Shown piece by piece: positions 7,879 through 14,043 of a DNA stretch of 33,883 bases. The position numbers and the translations under genes were made by a program. The DNA lies in assembly GCA_947311285.1 (NCBI GenBank), contig CAMZKS010000101.1, positions 1-33,883 on the forward strand. The letters run 5' to 3'. The notes beneath the pieces were generated by a model. That model saw only the letters and a program-made list of their open reading frames with translations. It did not search any database and was not told where the DNA came from. Positions within the stretch are counted from its first letter, which is position 1, and every line of letters starts with the position of its first letter. The stretch is from an uncultured bacterium. GTDB lineage: Bacteria; Patescibacteriota; Gracilibacteria; UBA4473.

Positions 7879-8382
7879 ATGACCTACTGGCTGTTTAAAT
7901 CCGAACCTAATTGCTTTAGCATTGATGACTTAGAGCGAGTGGGAACCGAGCCTTGGGATGGAATTCGAAATTACCAAGCTCGTAATATGTTGAGGGATGA
8001 TGTTAAAATGGGGGACAAAGTTCTATTTTATCATTCAAGTTGTGCAGAACCAGGGGTTGTAGGCGTGTGTGAAGTCGTGAAAGAGTCTTATCCTGATTCG
8101 ACGGCGTTTGACCCCACATCAGACCATCCAGACCCAAAATCAGATCCAGAAAACCCACGCTGGTTTATGGTGGATGTTAAGTTTGAGTCTAAATTCAAAA
8201 AACCACTATCACTTAAGCAGATGAAAGAGATGAGCGAGTTTAGTGGCATGCGTTTATTACAACGCGGGAATCGATTAAGTTTATTCCCAGTCGAGAAGCA
8301 GCACTTTGATTTGGTGTTGGCTTTGGGAATGTCGTCTATTGATGATCCCAAATTTCTAGCACAACAAATGTTTGGTGATTGA
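7879..8382 (+). CDS. EVE-domain protein
   Basis: The 167-residue protein is essentially one EVE domain. It starts TYWLFKSEP, then has WDGIRNYQARNML, GDKVLFYHSS, GVVGVCEVVKESYPD and the end segment LLQRGNRLSLFPV. EVE domains are PUA-fold modules, found alone as thymocyte-nuclear-protein-1-like proteins or fused to nucleases, and several bind modified bases in DNA. Which ligand this one binds cannot be read from the sequence. The last 47 bases overlap the 3' end of the convergent toxin gene. Confidence 0.88.
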   Translation: MTYWLFKSEPNCFSIDDLERVGTEPWDGIRNYQARNMLRDDVKMGDKVLFYHSSCAEPGVVGVCEVVKESYPDSTAFDPTSDHPDPKSDPENPRWFMVDVKFESKFKKPLSLKQMKEMSEFSGMRLLQRGNRLSLFPVEKQHFDLVLALGMSSIDDPKFLAQQMFGD

Positions 8383-8572
8383 TAATACCAATAGCTCGAT
8401 ACTGTTTATTAATTCGAAAATAGAATAATCCGCTAGAATTCGGTTTAAGTTTTTTAAGACTTATAGCGTTAAAATAACCACCTTCAATTAAGATCTTTTG
8501 TTTTTGATATTGTTTTATCAGGCCGCGAGCGGATAAGTAAGCACGAATAGATCTTTCTTCAATAACTTTCAT
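8336..8572 (-). CDS. RelE/ParE-superfamily toxin
   Basis: This 78-residue protein has the plan of small RelE/ParE-fold toxins. N-terminal helices are followed by a beta-rich end with FYFRINKQYRAIGIINHQTFVVLEIWDHQ, corresponding to the family's YRxRxGxYRxxY strand and terminal I-x-H-R-like segment. RelE-type members cleave mRNA on ribosomes, while ParE types poison gyrase; I cannot tell which from sequence. Its ATG overlaps the stop of the upstream partner (TAATG), typical of toxin-antitoxin operons. Its 3' end overlaps the EVE gene by 47 bases in the opposite direction. Confidence 0.72.
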   Translation of the reverse strand: MKVIEERSIRAYLSARGLIKQYQKQKILIEGGYFNAISLKKLKPNSSGLFYFRINKQYRAIGIINHQTFVVLEIWDHQ

Positions 8573-8775
8573 TAAATATTGTCGAAATATTGAGGATCAT
8601 CTGAAAGTTGAGTTCGAGCCTTTAGCGCTTTGCTAATTAGTTCTGGTGTTACTTCATCTTCGTCTAGGTTCGAAATTTTTACTTGAAGCTGCGCGAGTAC
8701 GTATTCCTGTAGATTCTCCCAGGTTGAAAACCGCTCTGGTAAGCCGTTTATATTTTCATCAATCGTTATAATCAT
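8572..8775 (-). CDS. Putative antitoxin partner of the RelE/ParE-like toxin
   Basis: The 67-residue acidic protein precedes and is translationally coupled to the toxin. It reads as a short beta segment (MIITIDENINGLP) followed by two helices (TWENLQEYVLAQLQVKISNL, and TPELISKALKARTQL) and a flexible acidic end, as expected for a toxin-neutralising chain. I see no clear ribbon-helix-helix or helix-turn-helix DNA-binding motif. The assignment rests mainly on position, size and charge. An imperfect palindrome spans its start codon. Confidence 0.6.
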   Translation of the reverse strand: MIITIDENINGLPERFSTWENLQEYVLAQLQVKISNLDEDEVTPELISKALKARTQLSDDPQYFDNI

Positions 8776-8782
8776 TACGATT
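8761..8782. promoter_or_regulatory. Imperfect palindrome over the antitoxin start, possible operator
   Basis: The 22-base segment pairs outer arms AATCGT / ACGATT and matches its own reverse complement at 18 of 22 positions. It covers the antitoxin start codon (8775-8773) just after a candidate -10. That position suits autorepression, but part of the sequence is also coding. Confidence 0.35.
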
Positions 8783-8811
8783 ATTATTACTTGCTAAATT
8801 TCAAATGTCTA
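8783..8811 (-). promoter_or_regulatory. Candidate promoter of the toxin-antitoxin pair
   Basis: On the minus strand, TAGACA (8811-8806) and AATAAT (8788-8783) are separated by 17 bases. The predicted start falls near 8776, next to the ATG at 8775, so the message would be nearly leaderless. Confidence 0.4.
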
Positions 8812-8813
8812 GT

Positions 8814-8843
8814 TTGGAGGTTGACTTCTTCTTCTGATAGAAT
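8814..8843 (+). promoter_or_regulatory. Weak candidate promoter for the 8868-9218 region
   Basis: TTGGAG (8814-8819) and TAGAAT (8838-8843) are separated by 18 bases. This would start transcription shortly before the ATG at 8868. Both hexamers are imperfect. Confidence 0.3.
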
Positions 8844-8999
8844 GGAGAATAATTCAAACAAATAAATATGAAATATTTAAATTTAAGGCCATGAAATCAT
8901 TTATCTACTTTTATTTTTCGTGGGATAGAAAATTCAGAAAAACAATCACTGGCAGTTGAAGAGGCAGAACTCGCTGCTCGAGATGTAAAAGGAGATACT

Positions 9000-9218
9000 A
9001 TGTGGGAGATGGCAGACTTAGATCAAAATATCGTTGAAACCCCGGGGGTTATTGAGCGTTGGGGAAAGGGCTATTTGAATCATCTGACTCTTGGCTATTT
9101 TTATAAGGAGTTTGGGAGTGCGGATGAAATTCGTTCGAGTTTGTTTGGAAGTAAAGATCCAAAGAAGGAAGAAGTAATTGATCCAGAGGCAAATAAGTGG
9201 GGAGGAGTTGATGTATAG
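9000..9218 (+). CDS. Small protein of unknown function, possibly a truncated gene
   Basis: The 72-residue product (MWEMADLDQNIVE...KWGGVDV) resembles nothing I know. The ATG has one of the few clear Shine-Dalgarno sites in the window (AAAAGGAGA, spaced about five bases), which supports this start. However, the same frame stays open upstream to 8895 with protein-like codons (ENSEKQSLAVEEAELAARD). It would reach an ATG at 8868 but for a single TGA at 8892. The gene may therefore be a shortened remnant of a protein of about 116 residues. A terminator follows 42 bases after the stop. Confidence 0.5.
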   Translation: MWEMADLDQNIVETPGVIERWGKGYLNHLTLGYFYKEFGSADEIRSSLFGSKDPKKEEVIDPEANKWGGVDV

Positions 9219-9260
9219 ATTCTCGCCTGTGCAGGAATGATAACGGATAATTGTTAAAAT

Positions 9261-9289
9261 AAAAAAAGCCCCGCTGCGGGGCTTTTTTT
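9261..9289. terminator. Bidirectional rho-independent terminator
   Basis: A perfect inverted repeat, seven A then GCCCCGC / GCGGGGC then seven T, gives a working hairpin and T-tract on both strands. It can end the small + gene and, on the minus strand, the ribosomal cluster whose last gene is rpsC. Confidence 0.92.
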
Positions 9290-9298
9290 ATTTTAAAT

Positions 9299-9328
9299 TT
9301 AGATCCTGAATCAAGTTCAGGATGACAG
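9299..9328. repeat. Half-copy of a palindromic repeat
   Basis: ATCCTGAA / TTCAGGAT (eight perfect pairs, loop TCAAG) is flanked by AG and by ATGACAG-like ends (GGATGACAG). The trailing ATGACAG is shared with the 68-base element inside yidD. The sequence sits between the terminator and the rpsC stop. Confidence 0.5.
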
Positions 9329-9338
9329 ATTATAATTA

Positions 9339-9983
9339 TTAGTCGTTCATGCTTTTATTTTTAAACACAAGTCCTCGGTAAACCCAAACCTTAATTCCAA
9401 TTTGTCCGTACATAGTAGCCGCTTCAGACGTAGCATAATCAATGTCTGCTCGAAGTGTATGCAAAGGAACTGTTCCTTCAATGTAGGTTTCTTTACGAGC
9501 GATATCTACCCCGTTCAAACGCCCAGAGATAAGTACTTTAACACCCTTAACACCACTTTCTCTGGCTCTTTCAAGTGCCATTTTACAAACTCTTCGGTAA
9601 GGAAAACGTTTCTCGACTTGATCCGCAATATTTTGAGCAATTAACTCCGCGTCAGCCTCAGGCTTACGAATCTCTTGAACCGTAACAGCGAATGTTTCTC
9701 TAAACATTACTTTAAGCTTTTTTTGTAGTGCCTGAATATCTTCACCACCACGGCCAACGATCATTCCTGGTTTCGCCGCATGAATAACAACTTCAATCTT
9801 TCCTGTATTTCGAATAATTTCGATTCTAGAAACCCCCGCTTTCGCTAAAGATGTTTTTAAGTGTTTTCGAATTTCAAGATCCTGTAAGAATTTAGCTTGA
9901 AAATCTTTCTTAGAGAACCATTTAGAGTCCCAAGTTCGGGTAATACCTATACGAAGTGAAATCGGTGATACTTTTTTTCCCAT
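9339..9983 (-). CDS. rpsC: Ribosomal protein uS3
   Basis: This 214-residue protein starts MGKKVSPISLRIGI, as uS3 does. It has the type-II KH domain with IVGRGGEDI (residues 75-83) and the C-terminal domain with GRLNGVDIARKE and HTLRADIDYATSEAATMYGQIGIKVWVYRG. uS3 lies at the mRNA entry channel and contributes to helicase activity. It is the last gene of the S10-type cluster here. In most bacteria uL16, uL29 and uS17 follow directly, but here a terminator follows. Confidence 0.97.
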   Translation of the reverse strand: MGKKVSPISLRIGITRTWDSKWFSKKDFQAKFLQDLEIRKHLKTSLAKAGVSRIEIIRNTGKIEVVIHAAKPGMIVGRGGEDIQALQKKLKVMFRETFAVTVQEIRKPEADAELIAQNIADQVEKRFPYRRVCKMALERARESGVKGVKVLISGRLNGVDIARKETYIEGTVPLHTLRADIDYATSEAATMYGQIGIKVWVYRGLVFKNKSMND

Positions 9984-9986
9984 GGA

Positions 9987-10313
9987 TTATTTAGAGGCTA
10001 GTTCAATAGTTATATTTGAAGTGGGCTTGCTGATTGGTAACGCTCGACCTCGTGAAGAAGGTAGGTGGCGTTTATACACCGGCCCCTTATTCACAATAAC
10101 GGAGGCAACCGTAAGATTTTCAGCCTTCTGGTTATCGTTGTTTTCGGCATTAGCAATCGCGGAGTGTAAAGTTTTGTAGAGAATTTGCGCCGCTTTCTTT
10201 GGCGTAAACTTCAAGATACTAAGAGCTTCAACCGCATTTTTATTGCGGATTAAACCAGCGACTACATTCGCTTTTTTAGGCGAAATTCGAATACGTCTTA
10301 AATGAGCTTTCAT
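9987..10313 (-). CDS. rplV: Ribosomal protein uL22
   Basis: At 108 residues it has the usual uL22 size. Visible are the N-terminal RRIRISPKKANVVAGLIRNK, FTPKKAAQILYKTLHSAIANAENN, and the extended beta-hairpin region around VASVIVNKGPVYKRHLPSSRGRA that lines the nascent-peptide tunnel. It lies between uS19 and uS3 with gaps of two to three bases. Confidence 0.96.
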   Translation of the reverse strand: MKAHLRRIRISPKKANVVAGLIRNKNAVEALSILKFTPKKAAQILYKTLHSAIANAENNDNQKAENLTVASVIVNKGPVYKRHLPSSRGRALPISKPTSNITIELASK

Positions 10314-10315
10314 AA

Positions 10316-10585
10316 TTATTTAGCAAGTTTACCACCGTGAGACCGGAATTTTCGTGTAGGCGAGAATTCCCCAAGTTTGTGACCAACCATGAATTCGGAA
10401 CAGAATACTGGGATGTGATCTTTCCCGTTGTGTACACCGAAGGTGTGTCCAACGAATTCAGGAGAGATAGTACAACTCCGAGACCAGGTTTTGATAACCC
10501 CTTTTTTGCCACTTTCATTCATGGCTTGAATTTTCTTCAAGACACGAGGGTCAACGTAGGGGCCTTTTTTTGCAGATCGAGTCAT
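10316..10585 (-). CDS. rpsS: Ribosomal protein uS19
   Basis: This 89-residue protein has the uS19 signature: TRSAKKGPYVD at the start, then WSRSCTISPEFVGHTFGVHNGKDHIPVF and HKLGEFSPTRKFRSHGG. uS19 sits in the 30S head and contacts the A-site finger. Its ATG is preceded by GAACC with no Shine-Dalgarno site. Confidence 0.97.
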   Translation of the reverse strand: MTRSAKKGPYVDPRVLKKIQAMNESGKKGVIKTWSRSCTISPEFVGHTFGVHNGKDHIPVFCSEFMVGHKLGEFSPTRKFRSHGGKLAK

Positions 10586-10645
10586 GGTTCAGAGAGTAGT
10601 TATAAGTTCTTAAATTTAAAGTCGAATTAAAGACTTTGTGAGGAA

Positions 10646-11494
10646 TTAACGTTTTTTCTTAGCTCGGTGACGAGAAACAAGAATCATTTTATCGCTCGCT
10701 TTTTTGCGCTTACGGGTTTTAACACCAAGGGCATGTGCCCCCCAAGGAGTTTTAGGGTAAGCCATTCCAATAGGCGAACCACCCTCTCCCCCTCCGTGCG
10801 GATGATCACATGGATTCATCGCTTTCCCACGCACTTGGGGACGTCGCCCCATGTGTCGCTTTCGACCGGCCTTACCGATACGAACTTGAGAGTGTTCTTC
10901 ATTTGAAACAATACCAATAGTAGCAAAGTTTGTTTTTTCAACTAATCGAGTCTCCCCAGAGTTAAGTTGCACTTGTGCTTTATCTCCATCAAGAGAGATG
11001 AGCGTTGCGGATTGACCAGCAGATCGTACAGCTTGCCCCCCTTTATTTGGCGTGATTTCTAGATTATGGATTTGGTAACCAACCGGGATGTTTTGCAACT
11101 GCATTCGATTCCCGTCTACGATTTTTGCCTTGATATCAGTGATGTATGTATCACCATCTTTTGCATTTTTATGCGCTAGGATGTAACGCTTGTCTCCATC
11201 AGCGAAAACTACTAAAGCAATATGACATGTTCGCTTTGGATCGTATTCAATTGCCGTGATTTTACCCGGAATGCCGAGTTTGTCCGTACCGTTGAAGTCT
11301 ATCATTCGGTAGCGAGAACGAGTACCTCCTCCACGGTGACGAATAGAAATAGTACCATTATTACGACCGGCAAATCTTTTTGAGTTCTTCAGAAGTCTCT
11401 TTACTGATGGTTTCTTAGCGGTCAGTTGGGCACGATCTACATAACTTGTATCTCGTTGTCCGTTGGTCGTTGGTTTTCTGGTTATTACTGCCAT
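10646..11494 (-). CDS. rplB: Ribosomal protein uL2
   Basis: The 282-residue protein contains the expected uL2 elements: an RNA-binding OB-fold and SH3-like core, GRNNGTISIRHRGGG near the N-terminus, and the C-terminal signature HPHGGGEGGSPIG with the conserved histidine needed for peptidyl-transferase assembly. It sits between uL23 and uS19 as in the standard S10 operon. Confidence 0.97.
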   Translation of the reverse strand: MAVITRKPTTNGQRDTSYVDRAQLTAKKPSVKRLLKNSKRFAGRNNGTISIRHRGGGTRSRYRMIDFNGTDKLGIPGKITAIEYDPKRTCHIALVVFADGDKRYILAHKNAKDGDTYITDIKAKIVDGNRMQLQNIPVGYQIHNLEITPNKGGQAVRSAGQSATLISLDGDKAQVQLNSGETRLVEKTNFATIGIVSNEEHSQVRIGKAGRKRHMGRRPQVRGKAMNPCDHPHGGGEGGSPIGMAYPKTPWGAHALGVKTRKRKKASDKMILVSRHRAKKKR

Positions 11495-11539
11495 GGTGGG
11501 AATATTTAAGTTTTGTGGGCCAAGTGGCTCACGAATTTA

Positions 11540-11827
11540 TTATTTAAAGTCGTTAAAGTTAAGTGTTTGTCCTGTCTTAAGGGTTACTATTGCCTTCTTA
11601 AGCGCGGGACGACGATTAATTAATCGCCCACGACCTACAACTCGAGTCTTAGCGGGTAAACGAACAATATTTACATTCGCAACATCTACCTTATAGAAAG
11701 ACATAACTGCCTGAGCTATAGATTTTTTAGAAGCGCCTCCGTGCACTTGGAACGTATATTTTCCAGTTTGAGCTACCGTCTTTTCAGTAACTACGGGAGC
11801 GATGAGAACGTTTGTAGTAGGGATCAT
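11540..11827 (-). CDS. rplW: Ribosomal protein uL23
   Basis: This 95-residue protein has APVVTEKTVAQTGKYTFQVH and AVMSFYKVDVANVNIVRLPAKTR, the uL23 core. uL23 is at the tunnel exit and provides docking for trigger factor and SRP. It starts three bases after the uL4 stop. Confidence 0.95.
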   Translation of the reverse strand: MIPTTNVLIAPVVTEKTVAQTGKYTFQVHGGASKKSIAQAVMSFYKVDVANVNIVRLPAKTRVVGRGRLINRRPALKKAIVTLKTGQTLNFNDFK

Positions 11828-11830
11828 AGC

Positions 11831-12463
11831 TTATTTTTTAGACAAGAAAGTTGATTCAATTACTGGCAAGCTCGCATCTAAGAAACAGACTTTATCAGCA
11901 ATAAGTAGTTCGTAAGGATTTAGGTAGTTAGCCCGAACAGTCTTAACTTGAGGTAGGTTGCGAATTGACTTAGCAAAAGCATCTGTACCGGCCGCTAAAA
12001 CAAAAAGAATTTTTTTATCTACTGGCAATTTAGTAAGTAGTTCGACTACTTTCTTCGTGCTTGGGGTATCCATTTTTGGAAGCTCAAGTGCGAATATTTC
12101 AGAAGCCTTAGCCTTAACTGTTAAAGCAGAGAATAACGCAGCACGTCGCTCCTTTTTCGGCATCATTTTAGTGAAGTTCACTTTGTTGGTAGGTCCATGA
12201 GTAACACCTCCACCTCGCAGAAGATTTGTAGAACGAGAGCCACGTCGCGCATTCCCTGTTCCTTTTTGCTTTTGAATCTTACGAGTAGAGTAAGACACTT
12301 CGCCACGAGTTTTCGTGTGAGCAATTGGGTTACGCTTATTAGCGAGCCTCATTACCACTGCACGGTGCATTAGGTCTTCATTAATGTTTGCGTCGAACAT
12401 TTCGCCGCTAACAGTTACGTCACCTTTCTTCTTGCCGTCTGCCGCGTATAAATCAATTTTCAT
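11831..12463 (-). CDS. rplD: Ribosomal protein uL4
   Basis: The 210-residue protein has the uL4 extended loop (TRGEVSYSTRKIQKQKGTGNARRGS...GGGVTHGP) that reaches the exit tunnel, followed by the globular alpha/beta domain (VDKKILFVLA, NPYELLIADKVCFLDASLPVIE). In proteobacteria uL4 also represses its own operon. Nothing in the visible sequence shows whether that holds here. Confidence 0.96.
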   Translation of the reverse strand: MKIDLYAADGKKKGDVTVSGEMFDANINEDLMHRAVVMRLANKRNPIAHTKTRGEVSYSTRKIQKQKGTGNARRGSRSTNLLRGGGVTHGPTNKVNFTKMMPKKERRAALFSALTVKAKASEIFALELPKMDTPSTKKVVELLTKLPVDKKILFVLAAGTDAFAKSIRNLPQVKTVRANYLNPYELLIADKVCFLDASLPVIESTFLSKK

Positions 12464-12465
12464 GG

Positions 12466-13059
12466 TTATGCGTCTTCGCGAATAAATACTAATGTGTTGA
12501 TAGCTCCTGGCACAGCCCCCTTTAGAGCGATTAAATGCTTGGCCGCGTCGATTTGAATTACTTCAACATTTCGCAAAGTTGTTTCTTTGCCTCCTAAACG
12601 ACCCGGCATTTTTTTACCTTTCATTATTCGTGCTGGTTTGGCACAAGTTCCGACACTCCCTGGTTCACGGTGATGATGAGAACCATGAGTCTCTGGGCCT
12701 CGTGAGAATTTGTGTCGCTTAATTACACCAGCAAATCCCTTACCTTTTGATGTACTTGTGATTTTTACTCGTGACACACCTTCCATTGAGGCAACACCAA
12801 TAGAGTCACCTTGCTTAATACCTGCGTCAGCATCTAAACGAAGTTCGTGTATGAATTTATAATTCTTGTTAGCGTTTTTTCGAACCTTGTTTCGTGCAAA
12901 ATTGGCTAGTACTGCCGCATCGTAACCATCTTTGGAGACAGTCTTGATTTGTAGCACTTTAGCATCAGGTGCCTCTAAAACTGTCACAGGCGTAACTCGA
13001 CCAGTTCCTGGGTCAATTATACGAGACATTCCGACTTTACGAGCGAGGATTCCTTTCAT
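12466..13059 (-). CDS. rplC: Ribosomal protein uL3
   Basis: At 197 residues it is slightly shorter than typical uL3 (about 205-210). Motifs include MKGILARKVGMSRI, KGKGFAGVIKRHKFSRGPETHGS and PGRLGGKETTLRNVEV. uL3 binds the 23S 3' domain and its loop approaches the peptidyl-transferase centre. It starts 95 bases after uS10, the largest gap inside this cluster, which contains a small hairpin. Confidence 0.96.
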   Translation of the reverse strand: MKGILARKVGMSRIIDPGTGRVTPVTVLEAPDAKVLQIKTVSKDGYDAAVLANFARNKVRKNANKNYKFIHELRLDADAGIKQGDSIGVASMEGVSRVKITSTSKGKGFAGVIKRHKFSRGPETHGSHHHREPGSVGTCAKPARIMKGKKMPGRLGGKETTLRNVEVIQIDAAKHLIALKGAVPGAINTLVFIREDA

Positions 13060-13125
13060 GGTATTTAAATCTTATTTCTTAGTAGTTTTTGCTGAGAGGT
13101 TGGGAATCAACATCAGACTCTAGAA

Positions 13126-13144
13126 ACTCAAATGATTTTTGAGT
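13126..13144 (-). other. Hairpin between rpsJ and rplC
   Basis: ACTCAAA / TTTGAGT forms a perfect seven-base stem with a five-base loop just after the rpsJ stop. No T-tract follows on the minus strand, so it is not a classical terminator. It could be a processing or attenuation structure. Confidence 0.4.
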
Positions 13145-13154
13145 GAAGGCATTA

Positions 13155-13499
13155 CTAGATCATCTTGATCTCTACTTCAACCCCTCCCGGAAGGTGAAGA
13201 TTTTGCAGTGATTCGATTGTCTTAGGTGTTGGTTCCTTGATATCAATCAAGCGTTTGTGCGTTCGCATCTCGTATTGGTCACGGGCATCTTTGTTAACAA
13301 AGAAAGCTCGATTAACCGTAAACTTCTTAATTTTAGTGGGCAGTGGTACTGGACCGGAAACCATAGATCCATTTCTTTCTGCAGTCTCAACGATAGCCTT
13401 AGCGGCTTCGTCAATAATTGTGTAATCGAACGATCGAACGATAATTCGAACCTTGGCGGCCTGAGTTACGTCTTTTTTGGTGGTTGATTTAGTAGCCAT
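13155..13499 (-). CDS. rpsJ: Ribosomal protein uS10
   Basis: This 114-residue protein has the uS10 core from about residue 16: KVRIIVRSFDYTIIDEAAKAIVETA, GPVPLPTKIKKFTVNR, YEMRTHKRLIDI and the closing HLPGGVEVEIK. The first 15 residues (Thr/Lys-rich) are an extra arm. uS10 is both a 30S protein and, in many bacteria, the NusE antitermination factor. It is the first gene of the minus-strand cluster and has its own promoter. Confidence 0.97.
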   Translation of the reverse strand: MATKSTTKKDVTQAAKVRIIVRSFDYTIIDEAAKAIVETAERNGSMVSGPVPLPTKIKKFTVNRAFFVNKDARDQYEMRTHKRLIDIKEPTPKTIESLQNLHLPGGVEVEIKMI

Positions 13500-13530
13500 A
13501 GTGCTTTTAAAATAAGAAAAGAGCTAGCAG

Positions 13531-13558
13531 AATATAGATAAGACACAGTAGGTGTCAA
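13531..13558 (-). promoter_or_regulatory. Promoter of the S10 ribosomal cluster
   Basis: On the minus strand, TTGACA (13558-13553) and TATATT (13536-13531) are 16 bases apart, leaving about 25 bases of leader before the rpsJ ATG. It is back to back with the + strand promoter at 13567. Confidence 0.65.
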
Positions 13559-13566
13559 CTAGTTTT

Positions 13567-13595
13567 TTGAGTTTGTGGGTTAACTATGGTATAAT
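13567..13595 (+). promoter_or_regulatory. Promoter of the small membrane protein gene
   Basis: TTGAGT (13567-13572) and a perfect TATAAT (13590-13595) are 17 bases apart. A TGG before the -10 forms an extended -10. The ATG at 13617 follows about 15 bases after the predicted start. Confidence 0.75.
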
Positions 13596-13616
13596 GACTC
13601 AATTTAAAATCTAAAT

Positions 13617-13925
13617 ATGACTGAAACGCCACCGCTAACACCAGTGCCTGAAAATATTTCACCAAAAGAACTTGTAGTAGAAAAATACCCGGCCATGCAA
13701 TTTGTGGTTAAATTTGCCAAATTGCTAGCAACCGTAATAGCGGTTTTGTTTTTATTATTTGCTTTAATTTCTATTGTTAATGGAATCTTTAGTGAGGGCG
13801 GAAGTTTTTTATGGGGATTGGTTAACGCCGGGTTTTATATCATGATTGGGGGCGTATTAATTGGTTTAGTGAAGGGTATGGGCGAAGCGTTTGAGGTTTT
13901 GTTGGAATTAGAGAAAAGGAAGTGA
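13617..13925 (+). CDS. Small two-helix membrane protein of unknown function
   Basis: The 102-residue protein has a Pro-rich cytoplasmic-type N-terminus, a first membrane segment at about residues 37-60 (LLATVIAVLFLLFALISIVNG), a second at about 66-88 (FLWGLVNAGFYIMIGGVLIG) and a charged tail. I recognise no family. It has its own promoter and terminator and is inserted in reverse orientation between tuf and the S10 cluster, which are usually adjacent and co-oriented. Confidence 0.65.
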   Translation: MTETPPLTPVPENISPKELVVEKYPAMQFVVKFAKLLATVIAVLFLLFALISIVNGIFSEGGSFLWGLVNAGFYIMIGGVLIGLVKGMGEAFEVLLELEKRK

Positions 13926-13950
13926 CTTTTTATGTTTAGCTTTAAACAAG

Positions 13951-13981
13951 AAAAAGACCTCACATTGTGAGGCCTTTTTTG
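13951..13981. terminator. Bidirectional rho-independent terminator
   Basis: CCTCAC / GTGAGG closes an ATT loop, with a run of A before it and six T after it. It can serve the small + strand gene and, on the minus strand, tuf. Confidence 0.85.
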
Positions 13982-13988
13982 TAAGCAG

Positions 13989-14005
13989 ATCCCGCAGAGC
14001 GGGAT
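13989..14005. repeat. Short palindrome, possible repeat remnant
   Basis: ATCCCGC / GCGGGAT forms a perfect seven-base stem with an AGA loop and no T-tract. The surrounding AGATCC core resembles the palindromes at 9303 and 23868. Confidence 0.35.
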
Positions 14006-14043
14006 AAGTTTAACTAGCGGCTCGAAAGCTCGCCGAGTCTCGC

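Noticed and set aside
8892..8894. TGA recoding to Gly or Trp, as in some CPR lineages
   Set aside because: TGA terminates the EVE gene, ribE and the 13617 gene at the expected ends, and conserved genes contain no internal TGA, so TGA is a stop here.
13985..14043. Possible tRNA or other RNA gene between the 13617 gene and tuf
   Set aside because: Hairpins are present, but there is no cloverleaf, T-loop GTTCRANNC or acceptor pairing on either strand.
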